A program made the position numbers and the translations under genes. This document shows positions 45,359-56,604 of a stretch of DNA of 64,000 nucleotides, piece after piece; the stretch's first letter is position 1, and every line of letters begins with the position of its first letter. The stretch lies in NCBI GenBank assembly GCA_026119935.1, contig JALRMH010000002.1, positions 248,001 to 312,000 on the forward strand, read 5' to 3'. Below the pieces are notes generated by a model. The model searched no databases and was not told where the DNA came from. It was given only the letters and a program-made list of their open reading frames with translations. The stretch comes from Endothia cerciana (lineage: Eukaryota; Ascomycota; Sordariomycetes; Diaporthales; Cryphonectriaceae).

Positions 45359-46666
45359 ATGTTCTCTCTGTGGGTCTTCATTTGCAGCCTTCAGGGCCTG
45401 TTCATTGCCCAAGACACCACCTTCATTCTCCTGTTCCTGATCCGGTACCTCCGTTTCATCGTCCACTTCGTCACAGGTGTCTTTCTCTATCGACCGGCCC
45501 TGGAGCTCGAGAAACCACGGTACACAAGCAAAGATGTCGCAGTGGTTATTCCTACCGTCGCCCCGAATACAGGCGAATTTTTACGGTGCTGTGAGACGAT
45601 TCTAGCCAACTTTCCTCGCGTTCTTTTGGTCGCGACGGTCGGTGCCAAACTCCAAGGCGACGTCCATGATATCATCCGCTCTCAGAATTTCAAGGTCCGT
45701 TTTCCTGAGACCAAATTTGAGATCGTTACGACCAAGGAGGCCAACAAGCGAAGACAGATCACCGCCGCCAGTGATCACATCGATGTAAGCAAGACGCCCA
45801 TCACTGTTTGCGTCGATGATCATGTCTACTGGGGTCCTTTGTTCTTACGATCCCTACTCCCCGCTTTTGACGATCCCAAAGTCGGTTTCGTTGGGACTAA
45901 CAAGAAAGTTGTGCGAGATACCACCGGCGGCCTCTGGAACTCCTTCACCAATTTCATCGCGTGTCTGTACCTCTGCCGCCACAACTTTCAGATCCGCTCG
46001 GAACCGTACATCGACGGTGCCGTCTTCGTCATCTCTGGCCGAACGTCCGCATGCCGCACAGAGATTCTTCGAAACCACGACTTCCAACGTGGATTCAAGA
46101 ACGAGATGTTCTTCTTCGGTTTGTTCGGGCCTCTGAACCCTGATGATGACAACTACATTACCAGGTGGGTCCTACGCAACGGCTGGAAAATCCGAATCCA
46201 GTACACACCCGAGTGCAGGATCGTTACGCCACTGGGAGAGCCTCACAAGTTCTACGGACAGGTCCTGCGCTAGACACGGACGACCTTCCGCAGCAATATG
46301 GCGAGCCTCCGGGTCTGGCACACCTGGCAACACTTCCCCTGGAGTGTTTATGCCATCTACATTTCGGGGATGATCAACTTTGCGGCTGTTTGGGATCCGC
46401 TCCTGGTCTGGACCCTCACCCGCACCAGCTTTTACGCCCAGTCCGCCAATCAAGGTTTCCTCGTCAAGCTCATGATCGCCTGGGTACTCGCCACCAAGAT
46501 GGTCAAGGTCGCGCCTCACTTCTGCGACCACCCCTCCGACCTAGTGTGGCTGCCGGCTTATATCGCGTTCGCATACTGGCATTCGTTCATCAAGCTGCTT
46601 TGCGCCGTCACCTTTTGGAACCACGGCTGGAATGGACGCGACCTCACGCTGGCCGAGGTGGCTTAG
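45359..46666 (+). pseudogene. GT2 polysaccharide synthase (NodC/HAS-like) interrupted at QxxRW
   Basis: From ATG 45359 the frame has two N-terminal hydrophobic segments (FSLWVFICSLQGLFIAQD; FILLFLIRYLRFIVHFVTGV), then DVAVVIPTVAPNTGEFLRCC, the DxD-type CVDDHVYWGP (about 151-160), DGAVFVISGRTSACRTEI, and the acidic NPDDDNYITRW (about 260-270). At YGQVLR the next codon is TAG (46271-46273) where the family has the Trp of QxxRW. The same frame continues TRTTFRSNMASLRVWHTWQH and several C-terminal membrane helices to TAG 46664-46666. It stays open after that (VQDLGQDELDKILAVRPG) to a stop at 46748-46750, so that TAG may be a second lesion. Intact relatives are plasma-membrane processive glycosyltransferases. 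Confidence 0.82.
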
Positions 46667-46750
46667 GTCCAGGACCTTGGGCAGGACGAGCTAGACAAGA
46701 TTCTCGCTGTCCGGCCCGGCCAGCCCCTCTGTGGTATCACTGGCCTCTAG

Positions 46751-47144
46751 GGGCCACGCCCCTGCAGCTCGAGCCTCCAAGGTTGTGCGGTGCGACAGCA
46801 CACCTCTAGCTCTCCGGATGACGAGGGCTGAAGACCACCCGCGCGGGTACGAGCTATGAGAGATTGGAACAGGCGAAGTCTGCGGCCGAACTTGTGTAAA
46901 TGCTGATAAAAAAGTAACATGTCTGCCGCAAAGGTTTCCGTTTGAGAAATTTTGTCTGGGTTCACGAGAATCTCTATGACTACTGGGTTTTTCTTATTGT
47001 TTTATTTCTCAGCAATAGGCTGAGGAGGACTATTAGGTCAGGTCGACCCACAGTATTTAGATACGTTTAGCGAATGGAAAGATTCCCTATGACTCAAGTG
47101 CCTGATGGAAAAAAAGCTTTAACGTCGAAATCTTGCCACGGTTT
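46751..47144. other. intergenic
   Basis: Region after the GT2 frame; no coding signal seen. Confidence 0.4.
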
Positions 47145-47686
47145 TCACTCACACCTAGGATTCCACGTTTCTTCGAGCAAGAATGATTGCACCGACAGCA
47201 CCTGTGAATATCTAAGGGGATCTTGCTCCGTTTCTCCATCAGCGACAGGGCTCACTATCTCTTGGTTGGTGAAACCTTGTACAAGGCTTCCATTATTGTA
47301 TTCACTCGACGGCGCCCAAGACGTCTGGCTTCTTCCACCTCGTTTTGATCTGGAACCGTTGTGGCTGTCTTTTGCTCGGGTGGTGTGACCTCGTCTGCTG
47401 AGCGTGCTGGTCGCCCGGCCTCCGCTCGAGGCGGTATTCGTGGCCTGGTAATTCTGAGTCCTTGATAGGGTACGAGGGGAGTCGGGTTCGGACAGAGCCT
47501 CGACAGCGTAGGGACCGTGATGATCGGGTAGGGCAGCGGCTTGCACAATGACTGGACACACCGTCTCGGTAGAGCCAGGCTATTCTGTGTCAGCCTTGTT
47601 ATACTACGCTGATAGTCCCTCCAGAGCATTTCCATACCTCCCCAAGGGTAACGTGTAAGTCTAGCTCCATGTTGCATATAAAACAC
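47145..47686 (-). CDS. hypothetical gene, possibly frameshifted
   Basis: The minus frame from 47686 reads MEMLWRDYQRSITRL early and later DEVTPPEQKTATTVPDQNEV and EEARRLGRRRVNTIMEALYK, stopping at 47255. A second frame then carries TNQEIVSPVADGETEQDPLR and VLSVQSFLLEETWNPRCE to 47145. The two pieces would join smoothly near 47270 with a one-base shift or a very small intron. No family is recognised. The Pro/Arg-rich middle suggests disorder. Confidence 0.38.
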
Positions 47687-50600
47687 AGCGGTCGTGATGA
47701 CTGAGACAGGTAGCGGTGGTCTGTTGTTTGATTACTGGAGGCATAATGCCACGAGTACCCTTGCTTCTTCATCCTCGATGATGTTCGTCAGGGCAAAAGA
47801 ATGCCAGAGCCTTTGGACACCCGCCTACATACATGGGGAAGTGGTGCCGGAGCAGATTGACAGAAACATATATCACCCCAAGCCGTGCCGATCCAGGCCT
47901 CGACTGCCACCAACACCAGCACGAATTCTCCCGCGACCGCGGAAAAGGAAAAAACTGAAAGCAAAAACCTGTCTTACAATCCACTCAGGTCTTAGTATCG
48001 TCAATATACTTTTGCTCTAAAATTAGACACCCGGTGCGGCACTTTCGTCTGCATCTGCTGCACTAGTCTCAGTCTGTCTGTGGTCAACTTGCCGATCCGT
48101 CAAGGCCAGAGGCTGAGTAAATGCACAGAGTTGCTAGATCATAGGTGGTTGGTCGAATTTCCGCCGCGAACGTATGATTGGAACGTGGACGGTGGCTGAG
48201 CACGAACAAGTCTCCATTACACCTGCAGCTTACATGCCTCCACGGATGTCAGTGGTCATGCTGCATAGGTCTATTGCTCGTAGCACTGCTGACTAAATTC
48301 AGCCGCTGTGTTGAGGACATCTAATCATACGGTGCACTATCAGCCGGACGCTTGGGTCGTTACAATGCTTCCTGTCCTGGGTAACTCGATCAGGCTTCGT
48401 CTGATCCCTCCATGGCATCCGTGGAACCCGAATCCTAAGCACGACGGCCAAAGCTTGGTGTATCAGTGTACATCTCGACCCCCCAAATCAGCTGATGAGT
48501 TTTTACATGCCGCTGTCGGACTTAGACCATGCATGACATATGAGTGTCGTGTAGCGCCGTCGAAAAACCTGTGCCACGGTAAGACATGGAACTCGAAGAC
48601 TCCCGAGGTCGCGAGCTCGCTCTCTCGATAGCCACTCCGGGCTGTGTGCATTGGCTCTGCAGTCGAGAACTGACCTCTTTACCTCTAGGGTCGTCTATTT
48701 TTGTCTGGCACCCATAACGATTCTGGTTTTCTTTGCATTGATCTCCAGGCCGGATGCGAGGATGGGTCATGAGGACGCGATGGTTACCTACCTGCCTCTT
48801 GCGCAGCTCACATGCATGCCGGTCCTGGCCGACAGTGTTCCAAGGCTAACTCGTCTAGAAGAATTCAAAGTGGCCATGCTGCAAGCCCAGGGAGTAAATT
48901 GCTTGGTGCACCTAGAAGTCAAGTGCTGTCACCTCAGCCCGTTTCTGACTCAAAATTGATGACATGTAAGCTTCGTGGCCTGGTGATATGAGACTACACG
49001 CCGCCTGACCGGAGCCATCTCGCAGAACCCCCCGCCCCCCCCCGTTTTTTTTTTTTCTTCCCGGGGAGGCTCAACTTCTCTACACCACAGGTCACAGCTT
49101 CAATTACTGCAGGATTCTCCATCCACCTGTAAGGAGCAAGGTGATTGCTTCTCAGGTACAAATTCCAGTGTAATGACATGTATAAGGCTAAAGACATGGT
49201 CTGCAGTCATTTGTTGTCCAGCTTAGCTCACTGCTGCTTGGTCTCTGGGTCCTTCACGTCGCTTGCAATCTGTTCGGCGAGCAACCAATCATACCTCTTG
49301 GGCCACAGCTTGGTCTCGACGCCGGGTCAATGAGCAATTCAAGCAGCTTATCATTCCACAAAGGTGGGTACACAACCGAGTACCATTGTCAGCGATTGGG
49401 CTACGACAGATGGTCATATGTAATAACCTACAATTTGGAAGGAGACTGCTAGAGTAGGCACCTAAATGTTAATCGGGATGGGTTTGAGTCTCTGGCATGA
49501 CCTGAGAAGTGTTGATTTTCAAGGAGCTCGAGATATTATTGGATTGACGAGTACAAGTAAGCGCTGCCAGCTCAACCTTGGGATGATAATGGGAGAGATA
49601 GGCAGAAGTGAGTCTCGTCTTCACAAAGAGAAAGAGATCTGTGTCGAATCATTCAAAAGAACAGGCACTCAGTCAGGAGGGGAATGCAAACAAATAAGCA
49701 GAGGTACTTCAGGCACCATCAAAAAATGAATTTGAAGCTATAGGCAGCTCAGATAAAATGCGCATAAGCCGATTGTCCCGGAAGTGTCGTGTCCTAGCTC
49801 ACCAAAATCGAAGCTGGGGGTTTATCAAGAACACTCGTCGTTTACCCTCGTTGTAAGTTTGTTGCCTACGAACTAATCCTCATCATATGGTGTGGAATTC
49901 TGCTGACTTGGTCGTGCCAAAGCACCAGTCGTGTTGACCGAAAGCACCCAGATTCTTAATGTAGTGCCAGGAAGACGAAACATCTCTCACCATGGCACAT
50001 TATTCAGCTAATTACAGGGCAAGCATGCAAGACACTACATAGAGTTGTGGTGGGTGGTGACAGCTTGTCAGGTGCGGACCCGCATACAGTATACTCCCTA
50101 TATTGAGGGTACCCTCCAGGCCGCATTTTTTCAAACCTCGACTTGGGAATCAACTCCTCTTCTATTCTATATTCTCTGTTCATATCTTCATGCACCGTTG
50201 ATTTCCCGGTTTTTCTAGCCCTCGAGCCTCCGTCTTGATTTCTCTCTAAGCTGGCACGCTAGGGCTGACCGAGTCCTCTGCTACCTCGACCTAGATCATC
50301 ACGTCGTGCGACTGTGCCCAAGTTCTGGTTCAGTAGGTGATCGTCCTTCTAGAAGACAGGTGAGCTTCTAGGGCTCAAAACTTTCTTCTCCGCACAAGGA
50401 ACACTTTATTACGTCCTATAGAGCAATGGGAATATTAGAGACATCTATCCTTGCACGCTCTTCTTTCACGTGTTCTTTGTCCTCGATGATGGCTTTGACG
50501 GGCCATCTGCAGCGTGGTTGAACCTAGCCGCCTTGAAGTACGCTAGATCAAGCAAAGGGGTCTTTGCCTCCATAGACCATATAATGGAATCAAGTACTTG

Positions 50601-51014
50601 GGGTAACTGAAAGGTCTGATGAGTGGCGCTTTGTTTTACTCGACCTCCACGTTGTAGGTACTTTTGTGCACCCTCTTCTTTGTGGAGATAAGTATCGCCA
50701 CCACCTCTGCGAAGTTCTCACCCATGGGTCCAGGGTACCAACTGGTGCCTCCCTCCTTTAGAGTGAGCCTCGTATGTGCATTGCAATTTTGACCAGGTGC
50801 AGCACAGCTCCAGGGCCGAATCGTCTGGAAATGCTGTCTGCTCGGGCCTCACACTCATTTTCTCAATTTCCATTCTCATCAAACACCAGCTCCAACCTTG
50901 ACTGGTCGATGTGTTCCTGTCGAACAGGAGGTCAGAGGAAGACCTAGATTGGACATCATACTGAGAAACATCACCGGTTCTTCAACACAATCTGTTGAAG
51001 TCATTCGGATCAAA
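47687..51014. other. intergenic and GPCR leader
   Basis: About 3.3 kb without a supported gene. It includes a C-run next to a T-run (49030-49055). ORFs 48308-48631 (+) and 49466-49729 (+) have no pattern I recognise. The last 600 bases contain upstream ATGs in several frames and are probably the GPCR promoter and leader; the GPCR frame itself is open back to 50898. Confidence 0.4.
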
Positions 51015-52614
51015 ATGTTGGTATCAGAGATTACAGAGAGACAGGCCAGGGATTTTGAAGCGATTGAGCGTGCCTGTTCAACATTCTCTCTACTGGGATG
51101 CATCTTCATCATATCGACATTCTCCTTCTCTCGGTCATTTCGAAAGCCAATCACTCGGCTCGTTTTCTACGCATCGTTCGGCAATATGATGACCAATGTG
51201 GCGATGCTGATGGCGAGAACATATGTAAACGCGACGACATCAGCTGGCTGTCAAGCCCAAGGATTTTTGATACAAATGTAAGACTATGGCCATCTCGACC
51301 CGTTGCCGACCCATCAGATCACTGACGCTGTGACTCAGGTTTATGCCGGCCGATGCATTCTGGACACTCGCTATGGCCTTCAATGTCTACTTGACATTTC
51401 ACCGGAAATACGACGCACAGGACCTCAAGAAAATGGACGTAGCTTACCTGCTCATCTGCTACGGTGCTCCATTCGTTGTGGCCTTTACATATATTTTCAT
51501 CCACAATACAAAACAGGGCCGGATGTACGGCGACGCTCTTCTTTGGTGCTGGGTCAGTCCCGGATGGGACGTTTGGCGGATCATTACATTCTATGGCCCA
51601 GTCTGGTAGGTTAGAAAACCGTATCACTCGATATATGGCTGGTACTAAATAACTCGCAGGTTCTCGATCTTTATTACATTCTTTATTTATATTCGCACCG
51701 GACGACAAATCTACCGCAGGTACAAGACACTCAAGTCGCTGACCTCTGCCAGCCACGAGCTGGAACAACTTGCTATCAGCGGCCCGTTCGCTACCAAAAC
51801 GACCGAAGTCTATGTGACTTCTGAACTGATCGCCCGTACCATTTCTGGTGAAGGATCTGCTGGGCACCGTGCTTCAACAGCAGCAACAGGGCCGCTTAAT
51901 GCCGCCTACTCTGTCACCATTACTTCTTACGCTCGACCGCGAACTATGGTAGACAAGCCCGGCGGACAAAGCGAGGCCAAAGTAGAAACGTCAAAGATTG
52001 ACTACGACCTGCCACCGCCATTGTCTCCCGTGGCACCAACGTCAACGATGCCGCCGGCGTCATCTCCACCACACATATGGAGCCGCACTCCCAATAAATC
52101 GACTACGATGCCGACAGCCGGGAGGGATAGCGGCAGTCGCCACAAGCTCGCCATCTACGAGGCCAACAACGCCGCCTGGTCATACGCCAGATGTGCGTTG
52201 CTCTTCTTCACGGCATTGCTTATCACCTGGGTTCCGTCAACGGCGAATCGGATTTATTCCATCATCAACATTGACCAGGTCAGCCTCGGACTCCAGTACG
52301 CGTCTGCGTTTGTACTGCCACTCCAAGGTTTCTGGAATAGCCTCATATATGTCTTCGTCACCCGGAGAGCCTGCAAAAGGCTTTTCGAACAGGTAAAGTG
52401 GACTTTCTCCAGCAAGGTCTCGGTAGTTTCGTCGAGTAATGATAGTCGAGGGAAGGAACCCGCCAAGGCTGAGGCCACTACAAATGGTTCAATTCAGAGG
52501 CCAGGCGCTGCCCGGCGGATATCCAGGAATCGAAACAGCTTCAGGATGGGTGTTGTGTCGGGTAGCAGAGAGCTTGATGTGGACCTTCCCAAGGAGAATG
52601 ATGAGAGGGTGTAG
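51015..52614 (+). CDS. cAMP-receptor-like GPCR
   Basis: Three exons, 51015-51277, 51339-51605 and 51660-52614 (both junctions phase 2; donors GTAAGA and GTAGGT), give 494 residues. Seven membrane segments can be read: FSLLGCIFIISTFSF; ITRLVFYASFGNMMTNVAML; FWTLAMAFNVYLTF; VAYLLICYGAPFVVAFTYIF; the exon-2/3 join ITFYGPVW-FSIFITFFIYI; a third cytoplasmic loop of about 150 Ser/Thr/Pro-rich residues; CALLFFTALLITWVP; and ASAFVLPLQGFWNSLIYVFV. FRKPITRLVFYASFGNMMTN is characteristic of fungal Dicty_CAR/CRL-type receptors that feed G-protein/cAMP signalling. The C-tail is basic and Ser-rich. ATG 51015 puts TM1 near the N-terminus as in relatives; ATG 50898 would add 39 residues. Confidence 0.87.
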
Positions 52615-53259
52615 TCTTGGTATATGACTTGAATGCATGCGGCTCCATACGAGAATCAGTCTTCTTCGCGTTAGAGTACCTGAGCCGGTGCCTTTCTGTA
52701 CATGTATCATCAGAGTCTCGAACCCTCGTAAAACTACGATTCCAGTACTCCCGCATATTTTCAGTATCACAACCCGGGCTCACGACTTAACACTGATTGC
52801 CTGCCTACTTTAGGTACTCGGAGAACTACGGCGACCATACAACTTAAACTCTTGAAGTCACGAGTGACTCAGCTGAATGTCACATGCATAGAACTTTGAG
52901 TGTCTTTCCGTTTTATGAGGGATCCGCGGTGATTGGGCATGAGATTTTTCTTTTAGATTCTCGTCACGGATTCCAATAGTTTTCCTGTCTTACAAGGTGG
53001 CCCATACCTCCTCCCATGTGATCAAGAATGACGAGCCTCTAGAGATGAACAGGTACGTGATGCGCTCGAGTAAGAGCAATTGTCTTCCGCACAGGCTTAA
53101 CTTTTTCAAGGTTCTACAAGTTGGCAACCGCTCTTCAACACCATTACCACTTCGCGATAAGCCTCGTGTTTGTGCCGAATAGAGAGCCTGAACAGAATAC
53201 CAACAATCCGCAAGAGCACAAACCTCAGGAGGCTTCTTCCTCACACAGAATCTTCAGTC
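52615..53259. other. intergenic, promoter of secreted protein gene
   Basis: No gene seen. The frame of the next gene is open upstream to 53170, but ATG 53260 begins the signal peptide. Confidence 0.5.
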
Positions 53260-53577
53260 ATGGTGAAGCTCTTCGCTCCCGCAATCCTCCTGTACGCCGC
53301 TGTAGCCTGCGCTTCCCGCTGCATCGACAACACTAATTCGGCAACCCTCGCCGTCTACACTCAGATCGACGCGGATGGCACACTCGGAAAGGCCTGCACA
53401 GGCAACGTGTCGACCTGCTGGCTCGGACACAAGAACATCTGCCAGGACGACAAGTGGGCACAGGCTTGCATCAATGGGGACTATATCCCGTGCAACGGGG
53501 CTTCCAAGAACGTGAGATGGATCTGGCTCGGTTACATGGTTGCTGCGAGCGCCATTCTCTTCTCCGTCTTTGGTTAG
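53260..53577 (+). CDS. small secreted cysteine-rich protein (105 aa), possibly GPI-anchored
   Basis: The N-terminus MVKLFAPAILLYAAVACA is a clear signal peptide with likely cleavage after residue 18. The mature part has six cysteines (21, 46, 53, 61, 70, 78), enough for three disulfides, in an Asn/Asp-rich context (RCIDNTNSATLAVYTQIDAD, CTGNVSTCWLGHKNICQDD). The last 20 residues are hydrophobic (WLGYMVAASAILFSVFG) and end the protein, as in GPI-attachment signals; the omega site could be around GASKN. NVS is a possible N-glycosylation site. There is no intron. It is a candidate effector or cell-wall protein; no family is recognised. Confidence 0.72.
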   Translation: MVKLFAPAILLYAAVACASRCIDNTNSATLAVYTQIDADGTLGKACTGNVSTCWLGHKNICQDDKWAQACINGDYIPCNGASKNVRWIWLGYMVAASAILFSVFG

Positions 53578-54436
53578 GTCTTGGTGCGGTTTTGTGCTGG
53601 GGCGGGCTTCTGGTGGCATCCTACAGCGTGCCTTCTTTGGCGGAGGGCAGGTAGAGCAATAAAGCCTGGAGAGTAATACAGCATGCTCAGGTCTCATCAG
53701 ATTTGTGAGCTCGTGAGTAAGTATTGTAAGTCACTACCTACGCAGTCCGTTACTCGTTCGTAACGGCACACACTCCGCGAATTGGCCACGAAGACATTAT
53801 CGCGAGATGCTGAGTCATAGTTAGTTAGGAGACAGTTCCCGATCGAAGCTGTTACGCAAGCCATTCCTTGGTTGACATGTAGAAATATGGTGGTCTTCAG
53901 GTGAAGCAGATTACTCTCAGCGATTGTTTGGCACTGGTGGAGTCAACTATATAGGTGACAATTGGAGAGGCCCTTCTCACGGGAGCACTGTCCAGAGTGA
54001 ACGGCGTCGTCCTTGGCGGGAGAGGGAGAGGCTTCAAATCACGTTGCTGATCATTCATACCCACCACTGCGCATCCATGGATATGTAGGGGGGGTCCGTA
54101 TGTGAAGCAGTTGTCTTCAAGCCCCACCCGCTGTTCGCTGTCTTGCTCTTGGATGGCCTCCTCTCCAGATCTTACATATCATTTAGCTAACTGCCTACTC
54201 TTTTTTATCTTTCATCTTTGGGCTGCCACTGAGGACCGTCAGTTCTGATTTCGTGAACTTTTGTACTGTTATCAGCGAGGAGGCTCTCAAAAGTTATTGT
54301 GATAAGAATTCGAGAGTAGACTTGAATTTATATTGACATACTATTTCATGTTCGTTTCTACGTAACGTCATTTCGCTTCTCCATACCCGCCCCCCCGCCC
54401 CCCCCAACTCTTTAACCACTTTCCACCATATTCCCA
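53578..54436. other. intergenic between convergent genes
   Basis: No supported gene. The minus ORF 53897-54127 is short and unstructured. A C-rich run lies at 54389-54405. Confidence 0.45.
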
Positions 54437-55420
54437 TCATCCACAGGAGACCTCTTGAGCAAAACTAGTGTCCATAGTTCGCCCCGCAGAGGATAAGGTT
54501 GCAGGGTCCAACGAGTCCTGAAACGAGAGCGGATTCCGCCCCGTCAACCTGGCAACCGTATCTGTGCCTTGCAGCAAGCGCCTGTGCGAGATAAATCTTC
54601 CATAAGACACTAGATCTTCCGGACTTGCGTCGGAGTAGCGTCCGAAGAAGTCCCCATGCGCGCTCGCACCAGCAGATAACCGCCTCTCCTTGTGAATGAC
54701 CTCTGGCTTGCCGTCCGACACAGGACTGACCGGACAACTCTCGCCACCAGCCTGCTCAGCCACCCACTGGAGGATCTCCTTATTCGACACCGCCCTCGGG
54801 CCCGTAACCGTATACACCTTGTTGGCCTCCCCCTTCCCCATCAACAACGCCCCGAGCACCCGCCCACAGTCCTCCCTGGCCACAAAGGCAGCCCTGCACT
54901 CCCCATGCTCGCGCTGGCCCGCCCACTCAGGCGCAAACACCTCGGCGATGGTATCCACGAACATGCAGTTCCGCTGCACGTTCCACGCCAGCCCGCTCTC
55001 GCGGACCAGCCTCTCCGTGTACGCGTGGTCCCTCGCCAGCGGCGGCGCGGCGTCCTCGCCCACCTCCGCGCCCACCAGGCTCGTGTACACCAGCCGCCCC
55101 ACGCCAGCCTTCCTGGCGGCGTCGACCACGTTGCGGTGTTGCGCCCGGCGGGCCGCGCCCGCGAGGTAGTTGGGCGACGAGACGAAGGCCACCACGTCGG
55201 CGCCGCGGAAGGCGCGGGCCAGGTTCGCGGGGTCGTTGTAGTCCACCATGAGCACGCGCGCGCCGCGGCTGGTCCAGGAGGCGAGCAGGTCCCGGGGGAT
55301 GAAGCCCGGCTTCGGGGAGGTGAAGATGAGGGTGTCGGTAGGCTGGGCGAGGGTGAGGGCATACGAGGCGGCGATGGAGGACAGGTGGCCGTCCACGCCG
55401 GTGAGGACGTAGGTTGGCAT
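54437..55420 (-). CDS. NmrA-like NAD(P)-binding protein
   Basis: Single-exon gene of 327 residues. The N-terminus MPTYVLTGVDGHLSSIAASY is the nucleotide-binding beta-alpha unit, with TGVDGHLS in place of the classical GxxGxxG. VDYNDPANLARAFRGADVVA, then VVDAARKAGVGRLVYTSLVG, match the atypical-SDR/NmrA core (strand, D..D...L..A..G.D, and YTS). Later come YTERLVRESGLAWNVQRNCM and VYTVTGPRAVSNKEILQWVA, as in quinone-reductase-like NmrA proteins. Such proteins sense or reduce with NAD(P)(H); the substrate is unknown. GC-rich third positions mark it as coding; the long plus-strand ORFs opposite are shadows. Confidence 0.87.
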   Translation of the reverse strand: MPTYVLTGVDGHLSSIAASYALTLAQPTDTLIFTSPKPGFIPRDLLASWTSRGARVLMVDYNDPANLARAFRGADVVAFVSSPNYLAGAARRAQHRNVVDAARKAGVGRLVYTSLVGAEVGEDAAPPLARDHAYTERLVRESGLAWNVQRNCMFVDTIAEVFAPEWAGQREHGECRAAFVAREDCGRVLGALLMGKGEANKVYTVTGPRAVSNKEILQWVAEQAGGESCPVSPVSDGKPEVIHKERRLSAGASAHGDFFGRYSDASPEDLVSYGRFISHRRLLQGTDTVARLTGRNPLSFQDSLDPATLSSAGRTMDTSFAQEVSCG

Positions 55421-56604
55421 TTTGGTGTTGTGGGAAGTTTCGGTCGCAGGTGTGAAGGGAACCGATAGACTCTTTTCTTCAGAGGGTTAAATTGTGAATA
55501 GCTAGATTCTTGTGAATGTTTGTTTGTATTACCAGTGATTGGGCTGGGACTGGTCTGCGGTGTCGGTGTTGAAGGGGCGGCGGCGGGCTAGGCCCACGGC
55601 CCAGAAGGGACATGATATATGCATGCACTCTGAGGGTGACCCAACTCCCTATTCCTGAGGTCCATTGAAAAGGCACGAGACCTCTACCCCGTGGAGACCC
55701 CGTGGGCGGTGGGCATCTCCTGAGACGTGACGGTGCGGGACTGCGGGGAGTTCCCGGGAGGTGTGATAATCATGCCACTTGAGCGGTCCCATGAGACTAG
55801 CGGGCAACGAAGAATGGCGCGCCCAGGGCGACACTGACCCAGACCCGCAAGGAAATTAGATGCGCACCAATGAAGGGATGGAATTCGCATTTCCAGCACA
55901 CTTCTTATTATTAAAAATAATGGGATTCTGCGGAGGTGAGCGTGAATCCTTCAGATGTGGGCGAACGACTGAATCACGGACCCCCCCCCAACCGGTGCTT
56001 CGGCAAAAGAGAAAAAGTTAAACCAGGAAAATGTCGTGAGCCTGGTAGTATCCTTTCTCCTTCTTCTTCTTCTTCTTCTTTCTCTTTCTAGGCAGATAAA
56101 TCCATCGAAACCGTACCTTTTGAGATACTCACCATAAGATCCTGGAATTTCTTCCTGTGACATACCTCATTCCCACATGATGTTGTTCTTCGAAATAACT
56201 AAGCTCAAAGTGCTAGAGGCATTGTCCATGCAGGGGAGAGATTAAATTTTATGGCTCTTCGGGTAGGTTGGATCCTGTGAGTGGCCAAGTCAACCGGAGC
56301 AGGAATTGCCTGGAGAGGCTTGAAGGCGTCCTAAGCGCCGTTCCGAACGAGCCCTACACATGCTGGCGGTCCTTATGGAATATGCTTGAATGTCTTTTCG
56401 ATTTTGCCGTGTATAGAGTACGTTTTCTAGACAGTGCAATGGGCACGCGATGAGGCGCGCGAATCCGTAGCATTTACTCACGCGGTCTTCGCTTTTGGAC
56501 CTTGCTCAAGCCTCGTAGCAGCGTTTGCGCGGCCCCTGTCGGACCACCTCCACCTGGTCCGTGGAATTTCGAGCCGCCTGGATGTCTTGGCCTCGTCGGG
56601 TTCT
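55421..56604. other. intergenic
   Basis: Apart from the weak ORF at 55951-56163 nothing is supported. A CTT repeat lies at 56055-56085. Confidence 0.4.
55951..56163 (-). CDS. hypothetical small ORF
   Basis: This 70-residue ORF begins MSQEEIPGSYGEYLKRYGFD, which reads like a real protein start. It then passes through a GAA/AGA repeat translated as poly-Arg and loses structure. It may be the first exon of a small gene whose other exon I could not place, or chance. Confidence 0.25.
   Translation of the reverse strand: MSQEEIPGSYGEYLKRYGFDGFICLERERRRRRRRRKDTTRLTTFSWFNFFSFAEAPVGGGSVIQSFAHI

Noticed and set aside
54692..55468. 258-residue plus-strand ORF
   Set aside because: Antisense shadow of the NmrA-like gene.
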